A DNA stretch of 64,000 bases from Takakia lepidozioides. Its lineage: Eukaryota > Streptophyta > Takakiopsida > Takakiales > Takakiaceae. The DNA lies in assembly GCA_030704615.1 (NCBI GenBank), contig CM060733.1, forward strand, positions 12,648,001 through 12,712,000. The letters are read 5' to 3'. The notes below the pieces were generated by a model. That model ran no database searches. It was not told where the DNA came from and saw only the letters and a list, made by a program, of their open reading frames with translations. Of the stretch, positions 9,871 through 22,437 are shown piece after piece. The translations under genes were made by a program, and so were the position numbers. The first letter of the stretch is position 1. Each line of letters begins with the position of its first letter.

Positions 9871-12800
9871 ATGTATGGGTGCAGGGGCGGGCCCCAGCAG
9901 CAGGCACAGACACCTCCACCCTCTATCCAGAGTTGGTACCCACCATCAGTTCTTGGCCCAGCAACCAGTGGCTCATCGCGACCTGATCCATCTACAAGCT
10001 TTGGGAGTTCAACCTCAGGAACTAATCCGCTCTCCCGCTCTCCAAGCTCAGCAACCAATGATGCCCGGCCTCATACATTGTCTGCCTCCCAGTCACAGTC
10101 ATCCTTGCCAGGTGTTGCCAATGCACATCCACAGCTCAGGAACAAGAGGTAAGAATTTATCTATTTCTTCGCAGTATGTGCTCAGAGATTTTGGCAATCA
10201 TAAGGATCCTAACCTTGATTCATGGGAAGAACATGCAACAATTTGACTGATGCCCTAGTCTGCTTATGAAGGCAGAGCGGTGATGCCATGGAGCAGTTAG
10301 TGCTGGGTGATGTAATTGTAGACCCCTGAGTCAAATGGTATGGTTTGGGCCTCCCTCTCTCTGTTCCCCGCTAGCCCTGTTGGGGTCTAATTGCAGCTCA
10401 ACACAGCAGATTGATGCTTATGCAAGGGGCTTTCTAGAGGATGTCTGGAAAGCGCGATATAATTGTTTTATACTAAGGTAAGTCCCACCACCAGAGTGAG
10501 CTCCTCACAAAGGTCGTGTCTGTTCCCTTTTGTTTTGTGCAAACTGGCCATGGGGTCTATGGCCACAAGGCGTCTTATGCAAATGCCCGCTGTGTGGGCA
10601 ACCTGAATACATATCCATTTTCTGATTTATTGTCCTGGGTACTCTCACAGAGAGATACCCTCTTCAAATCTCAAGGGAAATGTTCCTGGAATCTCGATGC
10701 TGAGCCAAAAGCCCAGGCCCTTTTGGGGTCTAGTTATTGGGCAAACCACACAGCAGATTGATGTTTGTGTGAAGGTTTCTAGAGGATATATGGAAAACTC
10801 GGATCAATTGCATGTTTCAAGGTGAGTCATACTAACGTCTTATGAGTACATTCTATCCCTCTGTTGCACTGGACTGGAATTTAAACTCAGGGTAGGAAGC
10901 CTACCTTTGAACAATAAACAGATGCAGCGAGAAAGTGGAGGTTGTAATTGCCCGATGTGCGGGCAGCCTGAAGACAATATCCATTTCTCTCCCTGCCCAC
11001 TAGGAAGCCTATTGCCATTGGGTGGACTGCATATGGCAGCAGATAACACGCTTCATAGTGATATATAGTGATTATGCACTATATTACTAACCTGGAAGAT
11101 TGAAAAAATTTCAGGAAAATGTCTCTGTGACTAACTGCCAGCCTTGTGACCTCATGCCTATGTTTGTTTTGACCTGAAGCACTCTGCTTCAGGTAAGGTA
11201 GTACACTAGAATGGGGCCTCTCCCTCTTTGAGATATGTCTACAGCTCCTTTGGAGTGATGATCTCTGAATGTTAACAAGCGGATCCCAACCCGCTTGGGG
11301 CAGCCCCAAAGTGGGCAGTTGCATGCTCTGTCTGGTATGGTGTCGTGGGCTAGGGTTTGTCCAGGCGTTTAAACGCGTAGCCTGCCAATTATGACAGTTC
11401 ACGTGATAATGCTGTAGATACTGTCCATACTCCCCAGGGTGATTCTCCACAAGGCTACGGCAAAGGACATCTAATGAGTACATTCTCTCTGTCTGTCTTC
11501 ACCCTGCACACCACCAGAGTGATGGGCAGATGCCTTCCCCATGCATGTCATTTCTGTTGTAAACGCAGGGCTCTAAAAGTAAAATCAATAACTCTGCAAG
11601 GGGCTGTCAAGTTTGCATATGGAGAAGTGCCTTTGTCAGCACCTTAACGGCAGTTGCGGGAAAGTAAGTTTATACCTGCAGCTGAGCTGCAAGGATAAGC
11701 TAAAAGTGGTGATTGTGAACCCCACAGAAGGCTCCGTCAGGGTTAGTTTCCGGCAGGGTCAATGGCCCTAAGGCTATGGCAAGCCAACATTCACTCTCTC
11801 TCTCTCTCATCTCATTTCCGCTCAAACTGGGCGCGGGGTCAATGGCCACAAGCCTACGGCAAACAACGTCTTATGAGTACATTCTCTCTCATCTCCCTCT
11901 TGTCTCATGAGTACTTGCTCTCATCTCCCTCTTATGCCTTCCATTGGTTGTATGCAGTGTGGAAGAGCTGTCCAGGCTAATGACAGATCAAGATGCATAC
12001 AATACATTCCTTCACAGCCTCAATGAAGTCAGACGTATGGACAAGGTAATAAATGTTCCTCATCTCGCTGCACTTGCTATACCTGATGCATACTCTAGTA
12101 ACATTGAAAGCCTCAAAGCTGTGGGATTCTAGGGTAGACACTATATCCCACATGGGCTAAGGGCTTGATCCATGATACAAGAAGTATCTAGTGCCTAGTA
12201 TAGCCATGATTACAGGAAAAGGGTCTGACTGGGTTTCTGTCGAAGTCTGATGTGGACAGGCACCTTCAATGGCGTTCACAATGATTTCTTGAGTGTAGAC
12301 TTCTTTAAGTTCAGATTAGTCAGCTCAGCTCATATTGAGTGTGAGGCTGCTCATGGTGAATCACTTGATCATGTGGATTAGTTGACTTCTTCTCAGAGTG
12401 TTGCAATTTATTCATAAGGTGCTGTAGTAAACAAGAGCATTGAAGTGGGCTTCATTAGAGCCCATGAGATGCCTGTCTGAGCTGATTGCAGTGAGTGGAA
12501 ATGGTCATTCAGCAACTGTCTACAGTAGCCGCTCACATTCAGAAGGGAACAAGTATTTTTAGTATGGAAGCTTTGCAACAACTGAGATTTTATTTGGTGG
12601 TATTTTTGGTGTGATGTGCTTTCAGTTGGGAAGTGAACTGAGAAAAGGCAACATTGATGATGCAAGTATGTTTCTCATTACTCTCTAGTAAAAAGCTGAA
12701 AAAAGTCAGAATGGAGAAGGAGCTCTACCTCATGTGTTTTCTAAGGGCCTCCATAGATTTTTTGGGGAACTACCATGGACTGCCAACAACTATAAGGATA

Positions 12801-14070
12801 AGGACTTCAAAGCTTCAGGCAAGCCCACCAAGAGATGGGCAGTCCCAATGTTTGCCAGTCTGGCAAAGGCCAAGAATGGTCAAACATTGGCTCATGGCTC
12901 AGGCCACCGTGCTGGTGCTGAAATTGATTAGTCGCTGATTTGTAATCCAATGACATTGGTGAAAGACATTGGTAATAGTGTTAATATGATCATTGACGTC
13001 CTTCAATTGACAAGGGAATAAGTCGTTGTGTGGGCAGGGACTGCAAGATATCCTATCATGCCCTGTCTTCAGCAGTTTTGTTGGTTCCGTTAATGAATTT
13101 GAATGCTTTAAACTTGTTATTGATGATGAGTAAATGTTGTTCTCTTGCAGGAAATAATTTGGCGAAGGAGTCGCAGATTGCTGAGCTCAGGAATCAGGTG
13201 AGGGCCTGTGATATATATGTGCAATGTGTGCTACAGTTGTCCATTCCCAATCGGGATACACTTCATGGGTAACTATAAGTCAGTGTTTCGTCATGTTCTC
13301 AAAGCTCTATCAAAACCTAATCATGGAGGGTCAGCTATGTATGGCATGTCCCTGGCTGAACACAGCACTGAGCACCAGTTTTCACTGGATTGATCAATTG
13401 TTGGTTTGCTAGACAATATAATACTGTTGAATGATTTTTCCAAACAACTCATTTTCATCTATGTAATCTTGACATTGGACGGTTTGGGCAGTGCATGATC
13501 ATAAGGAACACTGAGTTGGCGGCTGCTCGAGAAAAATTTGAGGAAGTGCAAAAACGTGAGAAGGAAGTGAACTCCTATTGCTCTCAGGCTGCCCTATTGA
13601 ACCGACTTCAGGGTATGATGGCTTCACATTTACTTTGTTTCTGCATCTTTTGAATGTGTTTGGTGTCTGTTGTATCATTCCCTTACTGCCACAAGTTTCC
13701 GCTCCTGTTGTGAGAGAGATGTACTGATGTACTGTGTTGTTCTGTTACATTCATCCTAAGTTCCACAGGATATTTAATACAAGCTGTTTGCGGGTCTTAA
13801 AGTCACCCCTAGAAATTGCTAATGAGCTGCAGACCCAAAAAGTAGAAGAGGTGAGAGGTCAGGGGTTTAGCTGAGTTGCAAAGTTTTGGTGGGGTTGCAG
13901 AGGCAGCAAATGAGGCTGATGAGGAGTCAGAAAACTTGCATCGGAAGCTGCTGGCAGGAGAGATAGAATTGGCAGAGTTTATCCAGAAGTATCGTAAAGA
14001 GCGTGTTATTTACCACAGACGAACTCTAATACGCCTGGCAGCAATGACATCACTGCCCACCCCAGGATAA
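9871..14070 (+). CDS. VPS37: VPS37 homologue, ESCRT-I subunit
   Basis: VPS37 is the Mod(r)-domain subunit of ESCRT-I, which sorts ubiquitinated membrane cargo at endosomes. Six exons give a 247-residue protein with all phases matching: 9871-10148, 11958-12045, 12626-12665, 13151-13197, 13492-13612, 13901-14070. The N-terminus is low complexity (GPQQQAQTPPPS, SWYPPSVLGP), as in plant VPS37. The Mod(r) domain begins NKSVEELSRLMTDQDAY and continues ESQIAELRNQ, RNTELAAAREKFEEV and DEESENLHRKLLAGEIELAE. It ends YHRRTLIRLAAM and a TAA at 14068-14070. The length matches plant orthologues. Intron 1 (1.8 kb) is loaded with LINE fragments. The gene is convergent with the M50B-like gene. An in-frame 5' exon is possible because a splice acceptor directly precedes the ATG. 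Confidence 0.93.
10375..11905 (+). mobile_element. rearranged LINE fragments in VPS37 intron 1
   Basis: Several pieces match the LINE at 30341-35190. 10375-10575 and 10575-10860 are two successive 3' ends, including the CPLCGQ-type zinc knuckle region and AEPKAQALL. 10868-11000 is another C-terminal piece. 11000-11440 matches the LINE 5' region (GGAAGCCTATTGCCATTGGG and following) and is joined near 11441 straight to the LINE 3' end. Further 3'-end copies occur at about 11750-11905. The shared terminal signature is a GGTCAATGGCCACAAG-like stretch, then CTTATGAGTACA and a CTCT-rich tail. None of the pieces is coding competent. Confidence 0.8.
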
Positions 14071-15158
14071 TCCGGGTCTGCACAGTATGCCAGTGCATGC
14101 ATGCATATTTGTACATTGATGTCCAACCCGCCGTGAGTAAATCAGTTTCAGCTTTCCAAGTTTTCTGAGTGACTACTTGAGTCCATGGTCTTGCAATAAG
14201 CCTTCTAAAGAAAGAATTGTAGAGAATTTATGCTTTGATGGGGCTGTAACCCTCCATTATGTGTGCATTGATCAGCTTTGCTGCCAGTAATAACTCAATC
14301 CTCTTCCTCTACTTGTCAGTTGTGAACAGTGATATAGATGTATAGGGGAATGTGAGACTCTGACGGGGGTTGCTGCCTTGCTCTCTACACTTTTGTCTAT
14401 ATAGTAGGACGTTGTGGTGGCTTCTTAGTGCTTCTACCCTGTTCTTGAGGATCAAGCTATGTACTCTGCCTGTTTGTTTCCTCTCTGAATAACTCTATTG
14501 AAGGTGGTTGCCGGCCTGTATCTGTATCCATATGAACTTGCATTACAACTGACCGGCAAGCTTATGGGATCTCTGTTTGGGCACTAGAGAATTTTCATGA
14601 AGAGAAAATTCTGGGTACACTGACCTAGATCCCGTGAATTGGCAAGTAGTACATGAATGACAGGAACTGACATTTAAAATGTCTTTCTCTTAGCAAGAGA
14701 GACCTTATCTGCCTAAGCATTGCAACCATGGATCCAGAAAACGAGGAGGGCTCACTACTGTTGGTCCAACTTGTGGCTGCACAAAGCACACATCACATGG
14801 CCATTTGAAGGTTAACAGCTCTGGATAGCAAATGAAGGAATATGAATAAGGATGTACTGCATGACAGGTTGTTGCAGTTCCAGGCTTTAATGTGAGGTTG
14901 TACCTTACTGGGAAGATACACCTTGCAAATATTTTCCATAATTACTATGTCAAACATCTCTGGAGAGGACTTCCAAGCTTGCAAAAACCTTGCAGGGATG
15001 GTGCAAGAAGCTCAACTTCACAGATTGAAAACCTTGGTAGGTGATACAGATGTCCTCAATAATCTATCTCCCTTTTTCTCCATACATGACCACAATTCTT
15101 TGTAGAAGAGCTTTGCAATGATGAAAAGGGTGGCTTGAAAAAATTTGGAACCTCAGTC
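14071..15158. other. convergent intergenic region
   Basis: This 1.1 kb lies between the stop codons of VPS37 (+) and the M50B-like gene (-) and contains both 3' UTRs. No open frame with family features and no repeat was recognised. Confidence 0.6.
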
Positions 15159-18100
15159 TCAGTTTTCTAAGATGACGAGGCCTATATAAACTGCTGCCAG
15201 CAGGAATATGAAAGAGATGAAACCCCTGCACATACACAACCAAAATATCATGGAAGTGCCAGTAGAAGCCAGAAACCTTCAAATTATCTGTAGAAGACTA
15301 CTGGATAAATATAAACAGCTTTGACTGGGTGTGACACTTACCAGATTACACCCCATCCAACACCACTGCATGGACATGGAAAGAGCTGAGCAAACTTCTC
15401 GGCATCACTTGAGTTCACTCTTCTTGAGATAAGATCATCATAGATGTCTGGAAAGAAAAGATAGTCAATTGCTCAGTGAGACAACTTCAACAGCAGGGCC
15501 ATAAATGAAACTTCCAAGTCCAAACATACTGACAAAAGCCTAGCACAAATGGAAAACACAGGCTGAAGATGCCCACCATAAACAGAGAACAAGCCATTCA
15601 TTACTCCTGCAAAATACAAATTTGTAAAATTGTGAGATCAAAACATACATACATGAGATAAATTTACATCAAATGTACAAAAACACACCAAAAAAAAAAC
15701 GCTACGGAGTATGGATGAGCAGCATTCCACCTAACCCCCAGTCCTTCTGGTGCAGTAATGCTAGCAAACAATTGCTGACTCTAAATTCACTAGGTACAAG
15801 TTAGATGGATGGATTTAGCTGCCCATTGATGACATACATGTGCTCAACTTCCTGTGCTGAATAATGCAAACTTACTCAAAGCAAGTAGTACTAGGATAGA
15901 GGACCGTTAGGATTACAAGTGGGCATTTAACCAGAAGAAATATATTGACTTGTGCAAATGATAGAGGTTTTGCATATGCATACTGATGAAATAATTTCTC
16001 AATCTTCTGAGTATACAGAGATAAACAAATGACAAGAAATTCATCACAATCAGAATAAGAGGGCTCTCTAAACCTACCAAGGAAGCTGGATAAAAGGGAT
16101 GGGTACATACCAATGAACAAAATAGTGTAACGAAGAAGATGTACTACAGTTGTCTCTTGCAGGACCCATATGATTATCAAGAACGTGAGAAATCCTGACA
16201 TCACCAAACATAGCTCGCGTGGTAAATAAACTAGTCTGTGGACATCAAATTAATCTGCCCACGTCATGTTCAAGAAGTTGCCATCAAAACAGGACCATTA
16301 CCATGTCTTGCAATTGAACTGGCGTTCACCCATGGGACGGGAATCTGAGATTTTCTAGAGTGTTAGAGCAGCTAATCTCACAGCAAGAAATGAAAAAGAG
16401 ATCTCAGAGCTCACCCAAACAGAGGAACCGCAGGAGCCACTGTTGTGCCAAACACAAACCACGAGAACAAACATTTCAGACATGCTTCAACATTAACTGC
16501 AGCTGACTAAGAAGCACTGGTGTGGCACAATAACTCCACCAAGGATGAACCAATGCAATAAAAATAGTTCAACCTGATGAATAAAGCACAAAACCCATCA
16601 AACTAACCACTTGTGATGCGCTTGATTACAAATGATCAGTTTGAAGACAAGTCGATTACCAGGTAAACATAAAACAATTGAAGATGCTGGCCACAATACA
16701 ACAGTGTCCACTTGATCTGATAAGATGGTACCCACTTTGTAAAGGTGGAATCCTAAGAAAACTTCAAATTCTGAAGTTTAGTGATGCTAAATGCTTCATA
16801 AGATGGACGGTTGTTCCATCTTCTTCGTACAGCACTGATATGCAAGGGTGAGCAGACAACTTCTCGAATCTGTTTATAAACAGTTCAGAGGTTTGGAGTA
16901 GGGAGTGCTTTGCTTACATTTTTTGCAATGAAGAGAACAACTAGGAGAGCCGCTATCAGGAGAGCCGCTGCAATCCTCAGTGTTATGGATTGGGTTGATG
17001 CAATCACCAGCACCATGCCCCAGAAGGAGGACCCAAGATCTGTAGCCACAACAATCGATATTCCCACCCAACTAAAGAAGCTCTTTACACCTTCTAAATA
17101 TGGAAATAAAGCATAGTTCTCTGTCTGTCTCTCACTCACTCTACTTCCCCTGGCCCCTACAGTGGGGCTTGGCCACTCATGAAGGGTCACAGAGGGCTAC
17201 ATTCTCCCAATTTTCTGATTGGAAGTGCTCATGCCACCTGTGTAAGGTAGCAGTTTTGCATTATATCCTGACCTGAAATACCAATGCCGGGACTAAAATC
17301 AAAACTCATCCCCAAAACTGACTTGTCACTCGCTCAGCACAAAAAGTAGACCAATTTCAGCCTGTATACCATACATGGGGGATGTAAAACGCGCCACAAC
17401 TTGCTTCAAGATAGTTGGTATCCTGCAAAGGATATGCCTAATTGGAACATGATGGCCACCATTCTCAGGGGACAGTTAATAAACACATCCCTTTCTCCCA
17501 AACAAAGACTTAAATATCACTAAGGACATTTCCACAGGGGCAAGTCCCCCTACAGAAGTTTTTTTTCAACACCTAAAGTGTATCCCTTTCTGCTTTATTC
17601 TCTTCTCACTTGGCCCTCCCTTTCCAGTCCATCAAAAACCTGTCAGGGTGTTGTGGTCACAAAATAGGGCAGGCACAGCCTTGTGAGAACATTCTCTTTC
17701 AGTGCTTCTGCCCTACCTGCCCCTCCAGACCCTACAATGCCGTCCCCAAACTGTGGAACTACACAGAACTATGCTATGCCACTGTTGACATAGCTAGAAG
17801 ATAATGATACTGTAAGCAGCTATCAGACAGACAGAAATTCCACTAAAATTGAAAATCTGCTTCCATTTGGCAGGCTGTGCATTGCTGAGGTGTCCTGGCA
17901 CTTTTGAGGACCTTTGATCCACTGCCTGTTCATTGTTCACTATGAAGTGTGGTGATATCTTGCGCGAAAAAGACAGTCAGGGTCAGAAACAATTGCTTAC
18001 AGCCTGCTGGTAGGATAAACCATTGTTTGCCCCCTCTCGTGTGCGTCACTCCACCCTCATCTGCTTGGACTGCCATGCCTTCCACCTGTCCACACCCAGA

Positions 18101-19226
18101 AGAGCAACGAAGTTCAATGGCAATAATTACTGAGCAGCTCTCTTTTTATTCAACATAGAAGCATTCACAGACAGACATACGGCAGACCACTACTTACTGC
18201 AGAATAAAAAGAAAGGCTGAACTGATTTCCAAACACTAATGATCAGAAACTCATTTGACAACAAGAAGTCAAAATATTCTAACTCAGGGAAGGAAGAGTT
18301 CTCCAGGGCTCTAGCTCCGCGATAAGGTCCTTGCATCCATCGCATCACCTTTGACCACCATGGATGCTGAATTAAATAAAGCAGCCAACAACATGTTCAG
18401 CTTCTATTGTGGTATTGATATGAAGTCTAAACTATTTGAGGAGGCCAGGGAGTTTCCTAGGACTTGCCTTGCCACATGTCAGCTTGCAAGCAGTTGCGTG
18501 GCTTGCTTCATGAAGGAAAACTGTGATAAGCTTGAATGGAAGAAGCAAGGGTGTCCTCCACAACTGCAAAGGGCCAGAACAGCAAAAGGCATCCCCAAAG
18601 ATCACTAGACCTTACAAACACTGGCAAATTCACTCCTCCAGTTGTCTGTGTCTTTTTCAAAAAAATGCTCTCTGTGTATCGCATTGCAATTTCAGCAGCT
18701 GCTTGCAACTCAAAACTCATTTCAAAAGCCCAGGGAGCATTAGAGCGAAACACTCCAACACCTTCAAACACCAGACTTTTGGCTAATGGATCTAAGGCCA
18801 ATCTATTTATCGACTATCCAAACAGCATCACGGTTTGGAACGCACGAGTTTAGACTGAGCTACTGTCATTCATCGTCATAATCTCAGACATTTCAACAAA
18901 GCGCCTAGTCCTGAATACGCATACTGTTTCCATTTTGTCTAGCCAGAGACCAGAAACATAAGCTTAGGAAAGTCAACATCGCATCCACACTCAGCACAGG
19001 CAAACTATCTCCAAATCCATATACGTTCATTTGAATCACAGAGACGGCTAAGCAGCACAACCGACACGCATCCTGAGGCCCTAGCTTAGCATTGTAGTTC
19101 GATACTCGGTCCAGATGGCAGAGGAGAGGAACTCACAGCAAGAATCACAAAAATGAAAGTACCAATGGTGGCAACGAATGCAATCTGGGCAGAGTCGCAG
19201 CAACCTGTCAGCTGCCAGTTCGACAT
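15159..19226 (-). CDS. peptidase M50B-like membrane protein
   Basis: Eight exons (minus): 19137-19226, 18468-18563, 18001-18085, 16918-17039, 16111-16213, 15577-15606, 15342-15447, 15159-15225; 232 residues. It starts MSNWQLTGCCDSAQ and is mostly hydrophobic, with about four to five membrane segments. The zinc-binding HEASH motif falls at residues 48-52 (LITVFLHEASHATACK). Family blocks follow: ADEGGVTHTRGG, LGSSFWGMVLVIAS, IIIWVLQETT, LFIGVMNGLFSVYDIYDD and the C-terminal Cys motif PCPCSGVGWGVIW. These match the uncharacterised plant M50B-like family; proteolysis is assumed from the HExxH, not shown. Intron 2 uses a GC donor (AAG|GCAAGT). Exon 6 is only 30 nt. The acceptor of exon 5 is weak (CGCGAG), so a few residues there may be wrong. 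Confidence 0.88.
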
Positions 19227-22200
19227 CTTCTATGATTACGACAGAAAGCTCGCGGTTGCATGCACTTCACAGATCACAGCGACATAACCATTTGCTCATC
19301 CAATCGCATTGCTGGTACACCGTACACCACTGCCAGATCTCTAGACTGAATCATACTCCAGTGAGTATGGCCATGCCAGTGACAGCTCGCACGGCAGCGA
19401 TAGATTCCTCTCCAGACTGCTCACCAAAACCTCGGATCAAGCATTCAACTGCTGGAAAATCTTGCAAATGTATGCTCACTTACACGTCAGGATGAGCTAT
19501 GACCTGCAAATGAGTTTCTCGGCTGGATTGCAGCACAACACAAGCAAAGCAAAACAAGACCCCAAACTCCAAACCCGACCAGGATTTTCTCTCTCTCTCT
19601 CCAATTCCGAGGCTTGACCCGGCGGGGCGACCCGTTGTTCACATACCCGGAAGGGCAGTTTAGCCAGCACTGTCTATGGCCCAGTTTAGCCAACCCCACG
19701 CAGACAAAATTGTGTGCGCTTTTTTAACCAACCGACCGTACCTGCAGTTCTATTGTAAAAACTTTCAAACATGCCAAAATAAAACCCTAGATGTGGTTTT
19801 TTTCCACGTCATATTTTAGTTTAAAATTCCTCAAACAGTAATAAATTAAATTAAGGGCTCTTGTCCCCTTTCCTTTGGAAAAACAAATGGTAGATTGTGA
19901 CTACCTAGATGGACACGCCTACTTGTATGCTAGCCTCTCCACATGGCCGCACATGTCACCCATTCCAACACCCTCCCCATTGGCCTCTCCCTTTTTTTGA
20001 TCTTCAGGAATAGCCCCTGCTAGAATTTGGAACCCTTACCCTTATTTTATAAACTTGAAAGATCAAGTAAACTATGTTTCTTTAAACATGAAACTTCCAG
20101 CTAACAATATCCAATATCCTATATCCAATATCATACTCAGAATGAGTAGCAAGTTCCCCCTTCACTGACGACGGTGAGTGTGCCTTATGGTGTAAACGAG
20201 GGTTTTAATTTTTTCCACTCTAATAATTATTAAATAAAGCTTCAGGGTCTCTGTCCCTGTTATGTTAAAATATATATATCCTGTGCTTAAAAAACTGCCT
20301 AGAAATTTCCTTTGTTAAAATCGTTATCTTCTCAGTCAGGACGTTTTCATCCTTACAGGACGACACACCTTACGTCAGGCATAAAGACACCTAGCACCTA
20401 GGGCCTTATGAAATTTGTAAGATGACGATTTTCTGGTGGGGGGGGATGGTTTTTTCCGCCGTTTAAGAACAAGGGCGGTATTGATAAATACTGATCCAAG
20501 TTTTTTCCATCATGGGGTTTCATAGTGAACTTAGGCTGAAGGCAATTACAGGAAATAACGAGGAGATGTCAGGTAAACCCGTTATATCTAGTAATCAGGG
20601 GGATTACCTCACTTCATTTATGCTTGCAATGAACACAATCTCGGATGAGCGAAGGCATTGTGGAAGGAATAGGAACCTTCAAGGATGTAAGATGCCTTCA
20701 TAGAGGATGGACCTGTCTGACCCTCAATACTTGTTTTAATCTGCATCCCCAAACGAGATCCTGACCATCCAAAAACATCAGATCCGTCCACTTGTAAAAT
20801 TAAGGTATCTCAAGATGAAGCCTGAAGGAGAGGAAAAAACTTTGTAGGGCTTTATAAAGGACCGAAATGAGGTGAGTTAAAAGTGGAGAAATAAAACTCC
20901 ATAAAGAAAGGGAAATGTACAAACAACAAAGCCAATCAAACCAATCTAGTAGCATCACCTACTGCCTAAAGTAGATTAGACAACAAGAAGGAAGGTGGGT
21001 TAAGAAAGAGCCTAGAGGCAAGATGAAGCTAGCCGGCCACTTCTATTCTCCTATTTTTAGTGATCTTACAAGGATCTAATTACATATTCAGTCCAATCTG
21101 GTATAAAATCGGTGAAGAGGCATATGGCGTCGTAATAGAATACATAAAAATGCATCAGAGACGTAATTTCGAGCAAAAAAATCAATGTTGAATACAGATA
21201 TAGTATGACATAATAAAGATACAGGTTGGCATATAACTCGTCAAGTCGTTATACCAGTCACATCATGATGCTAGGAAAATTATTAAGACCTCTTGAAATT
21301 CCCAATGATCCAATCCAACTCCGCAGTCGAACTTTAACAACCATTCCCAATGACACATTCACAAAATAAAAATTCAACTAGGCCATAAAATTCATGGCCA
21401 TTGAGAACAGCACCTGAAACATGTGATTAACGTAGTGACTCCTTCTTTATGGTCCTGCCACTTGCCCTGCTACCACACCTCGCTAACTACGGTGCATCAC
21501 TGCCGCCAACCCCAGCCGCTCTTCCACAAAGTCTACCCACCCTCGCTCTTTGGCTATAGCCTGGCTGGCCTCGCCACAGCTCTACGAAAAGCCTCCCTCC
21601 ATAGCCTCCCACAATTCTAGAACCTTTGCTAACTCCGCGCATATAGTCCAGGTGGGCCCCACATGCAATAGTCCTAAGGCACTCCATAGTGATGTGGGGC
21701 CAATGCAAATAGCCGGCCTTGTTCGAGTCCTGCCCCTTGCTTGATTTTATTTTTTGAGTGAATTGCTGTACATATACAACCTTTCAATTAAGTTCAAGTT
21801 TCTTTGTTTCTAACTATATGATCTAGTTGCAAAGTTGAACTCATGTGAGCACAAACTTGGGTTTCGTCGGCAAAATTGGATTTTGTGATTACATTCCTTT
21901 TGGTTTCATGGATTCTGACATTTTCTCCCTTTCGATGTCATCAAATATTGCATGTAAGGTTCAAATTATCTTTAAGGAGCATATGGATTCTAGTCTTCAG
22001 GTTCTCAGTTATATTCAGATACCATGTACACCCTATTAACGCAGTAAAGTCCTTATGTTCGCCTATTATATGTATGTAGCTGGCATACATATCACCCCCA
22101 TAACCGCGGATCTTGCTCACGCTACGTTTTTCCCAGCTCACGCTACCAATCGTGAGCAGACCCAGAAAGGCGGAAGTACTAGGGCCAGCTACTTCCCCTA

Positions 22201-22437
22201 AGTATACAAAATTCAAATGGATCCAACCTTTTGGTGAAAATGGTCCTAGCATGTGTTTGCAAAAGGGTCAAACTATTAAAACTACCGAGGAGTTGCCAAA
22301 TTATAGGTTGTCTCCAGAGTAGGTCATCTCAAGCTCTACACTAAAACTAGTCTTCCTCTTTTCAGAAGAACAAACGGAGATGTGAAATGTTGAGAGGTTG
22401 GCAGGTGGGTAGTCGCAGTATAATTGGGAGGGAAGCT
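19227..22437. other. intergenic region with AT-rich repeats
   Basis: This holds the 5' end and promoter of the M50B-like gene and about 3 kb with no recognised gene. At 20221-20265 there is a copy of the repeat motif seen near 8780-8830 (AATAAA-like, then GGGTCTCTGTCCCTGTTA and an AT-rich tail). A weaker relative may lie near 19850-19890. A G8 run occurs near 20440. Confidence 0.5.
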
